The position numbers and the translations under genes were made by a program. The notes beneath the pieces are model-generated. The model had not been told where the DNA came from. It did no database searches and saw nothing but the letters and a program-made list of their open reading frames with translations. From assembly GCA_964386385.1 (NCBI GenBank), contig CAYLRN010000002.1:1-64000 (forward strand): a stretch of DNA of 64,000 nt, given 5' to 3'. Positions 53,401 to 60,244 of this stretch are shown here, in pieces. The DNA comes from RUG572 sp964386385 (GTDB lineage: Bacteria > Verrucomicrobiota > Kiritimatiellia > RFP12 > UBA1067). Each line of letters begins with the position of its first letter. The first letter of the stretch is position 1.

Positions 53401-56093
53401 CTCGCCAGCTCACTCTTCTCCGACACGGCTTCTATTTCGTACTTTTCATTACGTGTAAGAGCTCTGACCGTGTAATAGTAATTGCTACAGGAATTTACCA
53501 GACGATCGGTGAAGTTCGTCCCAGTCGTCGATGCCGAATAGTAAATCCCATGGCAGTTTCCATTCAAGAGCAACGGCTTTGCATCGGGCGCTGACGACCG
53601 CCAAACCTGATAATGCGTGGCCCCGGGAACTGCCTCCCATGTCAGTTCAATGTGATTCGTAGATGTCCCACACGATGCCGTGATAATTGGCGTGCCAAGC
53701 GTCGGTGTCAGTTTATCCGACACTTTCCAATGCGCATAATACGTGTCGCCGTATGACACAATCGTGTCCTCCGTCACCAGAAAACCACCCACGCCCTGCG
53801 TGAACCAGCCAACAAATTCATACCCCTTGAAAGTCGGCACGGGCAATTCGCCTATCGCCGTCCCCACTGCCACCGTCCGAGACTTTTCATCAACGGTCTC
53901 ACCTGTTGTCGACAGCATGAAATCAAACGACACCGTCACAGTCCGAACCGAAGCCGTCCAGTGCGCGTAGTATGTGCTCCTGCCCCTCGCAATCGTGTCC
54001 GCAGTGACCTGCGTTCCGCCTTCCGCCGCCGTAAACCAGCCGACGAACGTATTGCCATCCATCGTGGGCGTGGGAAGGCTTCCAAGGCGAGAGCCAAGCG
54101 CCACAGTCCGCGTCGCAGACCCTGACGACAGCGCCCCGCCGTTTGCGTTGAACGTCACCTCTGCCGCATACTGCGCGTAGAACGTGACGTTCGCCGACAC
54201 GACCGTGTCCGCCGAAATCTGCGTCCCGCCCGATTCCGACGTAAACCAGCCGACGAAGACGCAACCGTCACGCGTCGGCGTAGGGAGTTCGCCGACGGTC
54301 GATCCGCGCGTCAGCGTCAGAGAAGATGGCGACACAGACCCGCCAACGGCGTTGAACGTCACGGTCGCCCGCACCTCCGCAGTCCAATGGGCGTAGTACG
54401 TGGCATTCGCGGAAATGACCGTCGCCGCCGCCACCTGCGCCCCGCCCGTCGCCGCCGTCCACCAGCCGTTGAACACGTAGCCGCTCCGCGACGGAGTTGG
54501 CAGATACGTCAAGGCATGGCCGTCGTCGACGATGCGCGTCGCAGGTTCGACCGTGCCGCCGTTCGCGTCGAACGTCACCGTTCTCGTGATTACCGTCCAG
54601 TGGGCGTAGTAGGTGACGGCGGCGGAAACGACCGTCTCCGCCGTGACCGGGTCGCCGCCTTCCGCCACCGTCCACCAGCCGGCGAACGAATGGCCGCTCC
54701 GCGTCGGCGTGGGCAGTTTGTCGCCAATGGCCGAATAGACGTTGACCGCCTTCGTCGAAGGGGTGACCGTGCCGCCGTTCGCGTCAAACGACACCAAGAC
54801 TGTGATTGGCGTCCAATGGGCGTAGTAGGTGACATCGGCCGACACGACCGTCGCCGCCGTCACCTGCGTCCCGCCAACCGCCGCCGTCCACCAGCCGTTG
54901 AACGTATAGCCGCGGCGCGAAGGGTCAGGCAGAAAGAGAACGGCCTGTCCCACGGCGACAGACCGCGTTGCCGGCTCGACCGTGCCGCCATTCGCGTTGA
55001 ACGTCACGGTCTTCATGATGGCCGTCCAATGGGCATAGTAGGTGACGGAGGAGGAGATGACCGTCTCCGCCGTGACGGGGTCGCCGCCTTCCGCAGCCGT
55101 CCACCAGCCGGCGAACGTGTGGCCATTGCGTGTCGGCTGCGGCAAATCCCCAAGGGCGGCGCCCATGTCGACCGTATGCGTCGTGGGTGAGACGGTTCCG
55201 CCGTTCGCGTTGAACGTCACCGTCACCGGGCGTGGAGTCCAGTGTGCGTAGTACGTGACGTCGCCCGTGACAATCGTGTCCGCCGTCACCCGCGTTCCGC
55301 CGTTAAGCGACGTGAACCAACCGCCGAAAATGCATAGCGGCCAGTCCGGCGTCGGCAGTTCGCCGACGGCTTCGCCCTTGAGGACGGTCTTCGTCGCGGG
55401 CGAGACCGTGCCGCCGTTCGCGTCGAACGTCACCGTCGCGTCCCTGACCTCGGCGATCTGGTACATGGCGCGGACCGTCATGGGCTTCTTGACGGACGAG
55501 AAGTCCGTATCCCAGGCAACGAACTCGTACCCCGCCTGCGCCTTCACCGTCGGCGCGAGCGCGGCGGAAAGACGGCTGACCGTCTGCGTCAACGCCCCGC
55601 CGCCGGTCCGAACGCCGGATCCGCCGTCCTCGCCATTCAGGTCGAACACGACCTGGTACGTCGGCGCCTGCCCTGTGACGGAGATGACCTCGTCGTCGTT
55701 GCTTTGCCTGTCTTCAGAAAAGGAGACAACGTCAGTCGCCGAATATGTGCGCCGCGCATTGCAGTCCCATACCACCAGTTTCACGGCGAACGGCAGTTTC
55801 TTGCGGATGACGAGACTGACATTGCCCTTTGAATTTATCTCTTTGACAGCGCAGGGGATTTCACTGAAGCCAGTGCCATTCGATTTCTGCGCAAACGCCG
55901 CAACCCACGCATCCCCGGTGTACAGCCGCGCACCGAAAAAGTCCACTCTGCCCTTGAGTGTGTACCCGCCTCTTAACTGCGCATCCTTGTCGATTCCAAG
56001 ATTCTCCCATGGATGCGCCATGGCGTTCAGGGACGCCATCACGGCCAGCACGGCAACGAACGCTTTTCTAATCAGACCTGTCAAAACTGTCAT
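47406..56093 (-). CDS. Giant secreted InlB-repeat (Flg_new) adhesin-like protein
   Basis: 2895 residues. Signal peptide (IRKAFVAVLAVMASLNAMA), a BIG-like module (about 30-190), eight InlB/Listeria-Bacteroides repeats (about 215-790, each opening VTF-ANGGTV and closing VTYYAHW), a fibronectin III-like domain (about 790-900), PPC/CARDB-like modules (about 905-1345), seven more InlB repeats split by two copies of a roughly 155-residue spacer (about 1345-2160), a PPC-like unit, a Calx-beta domain (KYATADGTAKAGEDY, about 2290-2400) and a roughly 500-residue C-terminal module shared with the 60245 protein. Surface attachment or glycan binding is likely. ATG 56093 follows AAGGCGG. The middle part uses more AT-rich codons than the ends. 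No LPXTG or PEP-CTERM anchor is seen. Confidence 0.85.
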   Translation of the reverse strand: MTVLTGLIRKAFVAVLAVMASLNAMAHPWENLGIDKDAQLRGGYTLKGRVDFFGARLYTGDAWVAAFAQKSNGTGFSEIPCAVKEINSKGNVSLVIRKKLPFAVKLVVWDCNARRTYSATDVVSFSEDRQSNDDEVISVTGQAPTYQVVFDLNGEDGGSGVRTGGGALTQTVSRLSAALAPTVKAQAGYEFVAWDTDFSSVKKPMTVRAMYQIAEVRDATVTFDANGGTVSPATKTVLKGEAVGELPTPDWPLCIFGGWFTSLNGGTRVTADTIVTGDVTYYAHWTPRPVTVTFNANGGTVSPTTHTVDMGAALGDLPQPTRNGHTFAGWWTAAEGGDPVTAETVISSSVTYYAHWTAIMKTVTFNANGGTVEPATRSVAVGQAVLFLPDPSRRGYTFNGWWTAAVGGTQVTAATVVSADVTYYAHWTPITVLVSFDANGGTVTPSTKAVNVYSAIGDKLPTPTRSGHSFAGWWTVAEGGDPVTAETVVSAAVTYYAHWTVITRTVTFDANGGTVEPATRIVDDGHALTYLPTPSRSGYVFNGWWTAATGGAQVAAATVISANATYYAHWTAEVRATVTFNAVGGSVSPSSLTLTRGSTVGELPTPTRDGCVFVGWFTSESGGTQISADTVVSANVTFYAQYAAEVTFNANGGALSSGSATRTVALGSRLGSLPTPTMDGNTFVGWFTAAEGGTQVTADTIARGRSTYYAHWTASVRTVTVSFDFMLSTTGETVDEKSRTVAVGTAIGELPVPTFKGYEFVGWFTQGVGGFLVTEDTIVSYGDTYYAHWKVSDKLTPTLGTPIITASCGTSTNHIELTWEAVPGATHYQVWRSSAPDAKPLLLNGNCHGIYYSASTTGTNFTDRLVNSCSNYYYTVRALTRNEKYEIEAVSEKSELARGYAARTVFHEDEWDMGDNDPSSGTLLTPPTDTEQMHGKHVIYSWDSGGLTGHQYAKDWCDCFRVDLQAGTTYLFETEFEGCKFEDGIATASVTNTVEFTIHASEEDAVSVSSRAWSSLPSVAHSNRRDGLGIRGCVFTPSVSGTYYLRCDVDLPIKIYNQGFATYSLRYKILKNDAWDPGDDGGYTNVELSPTESEQIHGPHTLDEYDVVDCFRINMIAGKTYVLEAATEGGMIDGALFCPHSMTEAYMVASDNGSETRHGCKIVYTAAESGTHYLRLKTWTIGASLEYSLKYSMYSPSTPTKDLAFMTPAGQGWPASCWLSDGIGLEDKSEFMPTNAISVHYAYGVSNGTLTEGYTNRIFVLKRRRWNSETFDWADYNAYSYSAFREVSGLELETNGVASGDFTFKVSEKGTYAVLIWLDCCNAVNETDETNNLMVKTFTVSAPQVTVSFDVNGGTGSTAEQTIEMGSYVSPPKTERSGHKLDGWYTQDGTKVSGGYVSFKVYADATYYAHWSPKECMDVKFDANGGSCASSYYGIKKGYHMTSLPLAWHTNLLFAGWWTAKEGGVQFNEYTRVDDDIQLYAHWSTDPDNVVITLDGNGGSVEYGDKHAVARGSGIQEFSRAYRNEYVLDGWFTEPDGGRSVTVFTPVYSNVTWYAHWIKIMPSTSRQLVFRFQEEWGESVLVSDNRETFHSSETIRVHCAYNWHNPSYGGNPTGCVQTVLLRHRDGMSKQFDTGDYEIKNVKSSSVSADSYFYSDLTDFATYPANTLEPGEYAVYVVLNNDKGIDANGDFKTQLEQFGEGVYWKMKQFTVTAAPVTVTFDANGGTVSEETRTVSSGSAIGSFPTPTRSGYTFDGWYTAATGGTKITADTVVSGDVTYYAHWSVKTRATVTFDANGGFGDTCYTLGVGHCLSSLPSAWHTNLVFAGWYTHKEGGVQFTLSTVVHDDVKVYARWVEDDDHVVVTLDANGGWVYPGSLHAVARGSGIAEFSSASRFGYVLDGWFTESDGGTRVMVSTPVYSNVTWYAHWTKAVSSTNPCLEFYFEEEWGDSMMVSDDSPSYMAVGRSSFNTAEGIRIYHEYHWQNYNKGNNPTGLVQVVLLRNRQGASQRFDIGDYEIKNVRSRSVSSNSIYVDFASYSKNTLEPGEYAVYVILNHDKEIDAKIDFKTQMEQFGESVHWKMRQFTVEAAPVTVTFNAYYSDATVSPATRTLAAGSKVGELPIPVWKNHAFIRWRPSRSSYADVTSETVVWNNVTYYAQWTSVAKDSADSKDDVAKGAVNWTPNATPTKFERSLRSDDPEDNFKITGRDGALYDISLAFAEKQVGCDAVFSITNANGVTVCDVNGMPIDHVTSATQIVMPKTKTPYYLTVMHGTPEKRSGNYTITGHYADAGAIKFAKTAVSVKESAAYVDLTVNRTGKDGRVRVKYATADGTAKAGEDYVAQSGVLEWADGDRNAKKIRVTLIPDLVAVYDGVKSKTFSVTLTPFAAIERAADEVPAVIAGGDTCEVTIAETSKPGTTAETVYAKYAAKRATVKTEDVPLESGTFYGLLQTDYGDLTNGFPRLGSITFTASTAKTPALSAKVSIAGKTYAFSGKGWDENWRDGILDRTLLNVMKIGKSVYTNELYVAVPSGSTTSESAWLMDDTFVELTMNVPDANGKGVQENVNYWNYSIYRSNAKIQSYLDIAQKFAGYYTMGLMGCNGGNGYLTMTVDNKGNAKIAGMLPDGTTKPSLSVKACGIREDSESANGYAMYIPVFQAKSPYCFGGEIRLYALRDENAPDGSGMKIVVDENWSCMEWYNDKDAMGGEFSGGPGFEELLWTCGGWYDKAVNLQRYYLDYALSVGTAKIDEFPYEFLPGDNYSFVAAAQPDGFALAFENDKIVHDKKKIVKTNGRIDFAQSVNAGNVSVKFTRATGVFTGGCSLLFADEYGLKQKELTGFKAYGVFVLNRQPDDGASCLPDYILAPGCLTRREKWTLVDEDTNRRTSVNWSFSVPFNVLGD

Positions 56094-56143
56094 GGGATTT
56101 CCGCCTTTCGGGTGTGGGCACAATACCCCCACATTTGCGGCAT

Positions 56144-56152
56144 ATTATCCCA
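56144..56152 (-). promoter_or_regulatory. Extended -10 promoter of the giant gene
   Basis: Minus strand TGG-GATAAT (GATAAT at 56144-56149), about 50 bp before the ATG. The -35 is unclear. Confidence 0.45.
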
Positions 56153-56194
56153 TGACATTCCCCTTGCGTCATGTCACGAAAGCACATGACAACG

Positions 56195-56435
56195 GGGATT
56201 AAGTGGTTAAGTTCTGGGAGGGCGGACGTCCTCGTCCGCCGCAAAGCCACGTCCACGCGGGAGGGTACGAGTCCTCACGCGCCGTTGCGGTTGAAAAGGC
56301 GGTTGAACGTCCAATCCGGTAGGGCGCGACGTCCCGTCGCGCCGTTTCGTCCGCAGCGGCGGGGCGGGACGCCCCACCCTACCATCACAGGCCAATCTCC
56401 GCGGCTCTGCGTGAGACAAAAACCCCTTCGCTACA
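56195..56435. repeat. Composite REP-like element with TTAAGTGG unit
   Basis: ATTAAGTGGTTAAG at 56198, hairpins near 56218-56242 (GGCGGACG), 56261-56288 (ACGAG/ACGCGCC-type, imperfect), 56319-56344 (GGCGCGACG / CGTCGCGCC) and inverted 56357-56383 (one mismatch), a GTTGAAAAGGCGGTTGAA shoulder at 56290 and the CTCTGCGTGAGACAAAA tail near 56405. Confidence 0.85.
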
Positions 56436-56441
56436 TTGCTT

Positions 56442-56560
56442 CCGCCACTGGGAGTTTCGGAGTTGTGGAGAAAGAAAACTCCAAGCCTCCAAAACTCCAC
56501 GAAGCGAAAGCAATCCTACGGCGCGACGAGACGTCGCGCCCTACCAAAGAGGTTAAGCGT
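56442..56560. repeat. Degenerate copy of the long hairpin repeat plus a half REP
   Basis: The right arm AACTCCACGAAGCGAAAGCA (to about 56513) is nearly identical to 60091-60111, but the left arm (ATTGCTTCCGCCACTGGGAG) has decayed. It is followed by an inverted GGCGCGACG / CGTCGCGCC hairpin (56519-56546) and GTTAAGCG units. No gene is supported up to 56575. Confidence 0.7.
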
Positions 56561-56575
56561 CAAGTTTGCGAGTTG

Positions 56576-56797
56576 TCAAGTTGCCGAGTGCGTGTCGGCA
56601 AGCGCTATGGCGCACAACTGCCCTGGACTCATCCACCAGTATTTCGACTCCTCGCGTTCCAACTGGCGGTATGTCTCGGATCCGTAGAACATGCGCAACG
56701 CCGTCATGTTCGGAACGCCCAGATGCCGCGCCAGGAGCGAAACGGTCTTAACGACCTTTCCCGGAAGAATCGAACGAATGTTCTGCTGGGTAATCAT
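56576..56797 (-). CDS. Small third gene of the DUF3791-DUF3990 module
   Basis: 73 residues, helical: ITQQNIRSILPGKVVKTVSLLARHLGVPNMTALRMFYGSETYRQLEREESKYWWMSP. The pattern (a helix, FYxSxTYxxLExEE, a Trp-rich end) resembles small proteins often found beside DUF3990 genes. It is coupled to the DUF3990 stop by ATGA, with GGGGAG upstream of ATG 56797. An antitoxin or regulator role is inferred. Confidence 0.6.
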   Translation of the reverse strand: MITQQNIRSILPGKVVKTVSLLARHLGVPNMTALRMFYGSETYRQLEREESKYWWMSPGQLCAIALADTHSAT

Positions 56798-57294
56798 GCA
56801 TCGCACTCCCCGTATCCGACGAAATCAATGCACTTCAAGGCATTTTCCGTGTGAAACAAGACCTGGTCGACAAGTTTATAGGTCTTGAGGCGGACAATCG
56901 CCTCCGCCCTGCTGATGATTCCATCTTCAAAAAGCGTCAATGTTTCATAGACATTATCGTTGGCAACAGGTCCCCACACCAAATCATAGTCGTGCGTAAA
57001 ACCGCGTTCATGCCGATTTGCCATGACAAAACGAAACCACGCTTCATCTGCACTGCGAAAGCGTAAGACATTCAACCCATGCACGGCCTCTAGATCCAAT
57101 GCATATCTTGAAACACACCCTTTGGCATATGCCCTCTGCCGGATTCGCATCCCAACCCATCTGACAGCCTGGACGTGGGATGTGGTTGCATAGAACCCCT
57201 GACCGAAATCCAGCGGACGATTCAGTCTTGGCGAAACCACTTGCGGATTCCGCACCGGTTTTTCCCCGCCATGATAGAGTTCAAGGGATTGCAT
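56794..57294 (-). CDS. DUF3990 protein, ADP-ribosyltransferase-like
   Basis: 166 residues. LELYHGGEKPV, RPLDFGQGFYATTSHVQAVRWV, VLRFRSADEAWFRFVMANRHERG and HDYDLVWGPVANDNVYETL match DUF3990, which has the H-Y/S-E-like layout of small ADP-ribosyltransferases (YHG strand, FGxGFY loop). Enzyme activity is inferred. ATG 57294 lies inside the end of the DUF3791 gene (14-bp overlap). It is flanked by two small helical proteins on the same transcript, as expected of a toxin with neutralising partners. Confidence 0.8.
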   Translation of the reverse strand: MQSLELYHGGEKPVRNPQVVSPRLNRPLDFGQGFYATTSHVQAVRWVGMRIRQRAYAKGCVSRYALDLEAVHGLNVLRFRSADEAWFRFVMANRHERGFTHDYDLVWGPVANDNVYETLTLFEDGIISRAEAIVRLKTYKLVDQVLFHTENALKCIDFVGYGECDA

Positions 57295-57544
57295 CCCCGA
57301 CGTCCTTTCCAATGAACAACTCGATGTCATCCACAATCGCCTCCCTGCCCTGCGAATGCAAAGGCTCGTACTCGTCCAAAAGAAATCGAGACACGCCATG
57401 CTCGTCAAAAATCCGCATTGCCTGTTCTCCGGAAATTCCATGCCGCCGCGCATACATTTCAATGCAGAACGCAACAAACAGCAGCCGATTCTCCGGGACG
57501 TCAATGTTCACGCATAGGCGTGGTTCTCTTGCCATAGTACACAT
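57281..57544 (-). CDS. DUF3791 protein, first gene of the ART-like module
   Basis: 87 residues. FVAFCIEMYARRHGISGEQAMRIFDEHGVSRFLLDEYEPLHSQGREAIVDDIELFI is a clear DUF3791 domain, regularly encoded next to DUF3990. ATG 57544 is favoured by an AGGA about 10 bp upstream and by analogy with the matching leader at 59869; ATG 57535 is nearly as good. The promoter is TTTACA-N17-TATCAT (57578-57606). Confidence 0.72.
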   Translation of the reverse strand: MCTMAREPRLCVNIDVPENRLLFVAFCIEMYARRHGISGEQAMRIFDEHGVSRFLLDEYEPLHSQGREAIVDDIELFIGKDVGDAIP

Positions 57545-57609
57545 AAAAACCCATTCCTGCGCATAGTCTTTGCGGACATGATAGCAAAATTCCGGCAGCA
57601 TGTAAAACC
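57529..57609 (-). promoter_or_regulatory. Promoter plus leader shared with the 59854-59935 region
   Basis: Minus strand: GGTTTTACAT (-35 TTTACA), 17 bp, TTGCTATCAT (-10), then AGGAA, GGTTTTTATG and ATGGCAA. The order and nearly every spacing match the leader of DUF4143 ATPase copy 3, although the downstream genes are unrelated. Confidence 0.75.
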
Positions 57610-57629
57610 GCGCGGGACGCAAAGAGTCC

Positions 57630-57840
57630 GTGCGGCGCGACGAGACGTCGCGCCCTACCGGAGAAGATTAAGTGGTTAAGTGGCACATGGCCGGCGTTTC
57701 GCCGGGAGGGCGGACGTCCTCGTCCGCCGTTGTGGGTGAAAAGGCGGTTGAATGGCCAATTCGGTAGGGCGAGGCGTCCCGCCCCGCCGTCATCGGCCCA
57801 TCTCTGCGCCTCTGCCGCCCTGCGTGAGACAAAACCGCGG
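57630..57840. repeat. Composite REP-like element
   Basis: Inverted hairpin 57633-57660 (GGCGCGACG / CGTCGCGCC), GATTAAGTGGTTAAGTGG at 57666, hairpin 57709-57734 (GGCGGACG), GTGAAAAGGCGGTTGAA shoulder, hairpin 57763-57788 (GGCGAGGCG / CGCCCCGCC, one non-canonical pair) and the CCTGCGTGAGACAAAA tail near 57818. Confidence 0.85.
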
Positions 57841-57852
57841 CGCAATCGCAAA

Positions 57853-58197
57853 TCACCGTCTCTGCGCGTTCAGATACGTCACGACGGCGGAGGTGCGGCT
57901 GTGAACGCCAAGCTTGACGAACAGCCGACGCAGATGCGTGTCCACGGTGCTCGGCGAGACGTCCAATGCCGCCGCGATCTCTTTGTTCGCGCATCCACGC
58001 ACAAGGCACTCCATCACCTCGCGCTCACGCGCCGACAGACTCGCCGTCCGCCGCGCGCAGTCTCCCGCCTCGGCCGCATTGGCCCTGTCACCGTCATCGC
58101 TTCGAATCTCCACTTTCGCCCTCTCCTGTTTCTCCGCGCCATTGTTCCCCCACGCCGTCCCCCGCGCGGAAAAGGAGAGCGGCGTGTCCGCATTCAC
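57853..58197 (-). CDS. LuxR/GerE-type HTH transcriptional regulator
   Basis: 114 residues. The C-terminal half is a GerE helix-turn-helix: SLSAREREVMECLVRGCANKEIAAALDVSPSTVDTHLRRLFVKLGVHSRTSAV. The N-terminal about 50 residues are low-complexity with no receiver domain, so it is either a stand-alone DNA-binding protein or the remnant of a response regulator. Its promoter is TTGTCC-N17-TATCAT. The target is unknown; neighbours are the DUF3990 module and a DUF4143 ATPase. Confidence 0.75.
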   Translation of the reverse strand: MNADTPLSFSARGTAWGNNGAEKQERAKVEIRSDDGDRANAAEAGDCARRTASLSAREREVMECLVRGCANKEIAAALDVSPSTVDTHLRRLFVKLGVHSRTSAVVTYLNAQRR

Positions 58198-58235
58198 GTC
58201 TCAAGAGAGGCATCGCCAAACGCCCGATAGAAAAC

Positions 58236-58264
58236 ATGATAGTGAAGACACGCCGCGTGGACAA
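58236..58264 (-). promoter_or_regulatory. Promoter of the LuxR-type gene
   Basis: Minus strand TTGTCC (58259-58264), exactly 17 bp, TATCAT (58236-58241). Confidence 0.6.
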
Positions 58265-58630
58265 CCACGCAGCGCAGCCTCGTATCCCGCTTTCTACCGA
58301 TTCCTTTGGCGAAGTTTCTCTTGAAGCGATATACGCAACTGCGTACGCGGCCGGGGTCCTTTCGGGATTCCCCGGCTCCCCTGCCGGCCGCCAATCGTCT
58401 GCGCGGCGCACGAGGGGTTCTGGCATTCGCGGACACCAGCCCGACGAACGCCCGGCAGCGAACGCCTTTCGGCGAACGCCCAGTCAAAGAACTGCCATCC
58501 CATCCACCCGGACGAGAATTGTGAAAAGAATATCAAAAACGCCCGTCCGGCACAATCGAAAAGCGCAATTCTGAAAGCAATCGAATATATGTTTTTTTTT
58601 TCTGACTTGTCGGAGTTTTAGGGCGTTTTC
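58265..58630. other. Spacer with no supported gene
   Basis: Open frames here on both strands are Arg/Pro-rich and lack ribosome binding sites or family resemblance. A T9 run (58593-58601) and TTTTAGGG follow near the 3' end of the ATPase gene. Nothing else is recognised. Confidence 0.5.
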
Positions 58631-59869
58631 TCACATGGGAAGAATCTCCCGAGCCGTTTCGGCGCGATAAAGGAGGTAGTCGACGACGTTGACCTGCCGT
58701 ATTCCGCCGTAGTCGAACGGCGGATCGGCGTCGAGCGTGAGGAGCGTCTTCGGATACTGGTCGCGAATTGCCTTCAAAGGCGCAAGCTCGCGTTTGAGCG
58801 TATTCTCGTCGCGAACGGAGAGTGCCACCTGAAAATAATGTGGTGTACCGTTCGTCAATGCCACAAAGTCGACCTCCTGACGCCCCAGTACGCCGACAAA
58901 CACGTTTCGATGGCGACGGCGCAGTTCGAGATAGACGACGTTTTCAAGGAGATGCCCGAAGTCGTCGCGCCTGTCGCCCAGCAGAACCCAGCGCAGTCCA
59001 GGATCGGCGACGTAGTATTTGGCATTTGTCTTGAGGTAGCCGCGTCCCTTGACATCGTATCTGTTCGCCTTGAAGACAAGGAAAGTCTCGCACAATGCGT
59101 CAAGTAGAGCGTCCAGAGTGGCGTGTGGGACGGAAATTCCCTCCGCCTTGAACATCCCGACTATTCGGTTGACGGAAAGCGGATTGCCGATGTTGTCATG
59201 CACGAAATGCGCAAGGCGCTTCAGCAGAGCTCCGTCGCGGAACTTCTTGCGCGCAAGAATGTCCTTGTAGAGAATCGTGTCGAGAATGCCGGAAAGGTAG
59301 TCTCCCATCGAACGCGACCCGCACGGAAGCGAAGCGGCGAATGGGAAGCCGCCGAAACGGAGATAATCGCGGAAAGCGCGGTCGGGCTGCCGATTGGGGA
59401 GGGCGGACATATACTCGGCAAAGGAAAACGACCCGACCTGCACTTCGACGTAGCGGCCGGTCAGAAACGTCGCAAGTTCGCCGGACAGGAACTTCGCATT
59501 GGAGCCGGTGATGTAGACATCGCAGTCCTTTTTCGCGAACAGCCCGTCAACGACCCGTTCGAAATCGGGAACGAGCTGGACTTCGTCGAGAAAGACATAC
59601 GCCCTTCCCTCGGCAGGAAACCGCTCACGGACATATCTCCATGCCGAACGGTAGTCCGAAAACGGTTCGACATCAGGATCTTCAAAATTGATGGACACGA
59701 TGCATTCCTTCCGAACCCCCCCTGCAACGAGTTCTTCGCGGAAGAGTTCAAGCAGGGTCGTCTTGCCTGAACGCCGAATGCCGGTTACGACCTTTATGAC
59801 ATCTCGGTCTTTCCATGAACGAAGCCATTCGAGGTAGTAAGGGCGCGGTACTTTTGCCATCGTGTCCAT
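58631..59869 (-). CDS. AAA-family ATPase with DUF4143-like domain (copy 3)
   Basis: 412 residues. Walker A VVTGIRRSGKTTLLE (about 28-38), Walker B YVFLDEVQLVPDF, sensor YITGSNAKFLSGEL, then KYYVADPGLRW, LENVVYLELRRRH and VDFVALTNGTPHYFQVALSV. It belongs to the archaeal-type branch with an N-terminal YYLEWLRSWKD. ATG 59869 or 59860 both fit; the leader is almost the same as that of the DUF3791 gene. It is divergent from copies 1 and 2 in sequence. Confidence 0.85.
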   Translation of the reverse strand: MDTMAKVPRPYYLEWLRSWKDRDVIKVVTGIRRSGKTTLLELFREELVAGGVRKECIVSINFEDPDVEPFSDYRSAWRYVRERFPAEGRAYVFLDEVQLVPDFERVVDGLFAKKDCDVYITGSNAKFLSGELATFLTGRYVEVQVGSFSFAEYMSALPNRQPDRAFRDYLRFGGFPFAASLPCGSRSMGDYLSGILDTILYKDILARKKFRDGALLKRLAHFVHDNIGNPLSVNRIVGMFKAEGISVPHATLDALLDALCETFLVFKANRYDVKGRGYLKTNAKYYVADPGLRWVLLGDRRDDFGHLLENVVYLELRRRHRNVFVGVLGRQEVDFVALTNGTPHYFQVALSVRDENTLKRELAPLKAIRDQYPKTLLTLDADPPFDYGGIRQVNVVDYLLYRAETAREILPM

Positions 59870-59935
59870 AAAAACTCATTTCCTACACAAAGTTTTTACT
59901 GGTATAATAGCAAAACTCTGCGAGAATGTAAAACC
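59854..59935 (-). promoter_or_regulatory. Promoter plus leader of DUF4143 copy 3
   Basis: Minus strand TTTACA (59927-59932), 17 bp, TATTAT (59904-59909) with TGC, then AGGAA, GTTTTTATG and ATGGCAA. It matches 57529-57609 over about 82 bp. On the + strand the same bases read TGGTATAAT, so divergent transcription is possible. Confidence 0.75.
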
Positions 59936-60032
59936 ATCTCCTCTTTCATTCGTCTATAATAGTGCGCATCATGAAATCAAGGGCGTTGCGGTTTTGTGAA
60001 CTGGAGTTCAAACTTCTGCGCGGTGAAAAAAG

Positions 60033-60112
60033 ATTGCTTTCGCTTCGTGGAGTTTCGGAGTTATGGAGAAAGCAAACTCCAAGCCTCCAAAACTCCACGA
60101 AGCGAAAGCAAT
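60033..60112. repeat. Long near-perfect hairpin repeat
   Basis: Arms of 23 bp pair perfectly: 60033-60055 (ATTGCTTTCGCTTCGTGG then AGTTT) with 60090-60112, extended by further pairs after one mismatch. The central 34 bp contain GGAGAAAGCAAACTCC. A degenerate copy is at 56442-56513. Confidence 0.85.
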
Positions 60113-60114
60113 GC

Positions 60115-60240
60115 CCTCCACGTCCACGCGGGAGGGCGCGTGTCCTCACGCGCCGTTGCGGTTGAAAAGGCGGTTGAACGGCCTATCCGGTAGGGCGGGG
60201 CGTCCCGCCCCGCCGCAGACTTAACCGCTTAATCACTTAA
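60115..60240. repeat. Composite REP-like element
   Basis: Hairpin 60130-60156 (GGCGCGTG / CACGCGCC), GTTGAAAAGGCGGTTGAA shoulder at 60160, hairpin 60189-60214 (GGCGGGGCG / CGCCCCGCC), then TTAACCGCTTAATCACTTAA immediately before the stop of the second giant gene. Confidence 0.85.
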
Positions 60241-60244
60241 CCGC

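Noticed and set aside
58194..58536. Small ORFs in the 58.2-58.6 kb spacer
   Set aside because: Arg/Pro-rich, overlapping each other on both strands, no ribosome binding site and no resemblance to a family.
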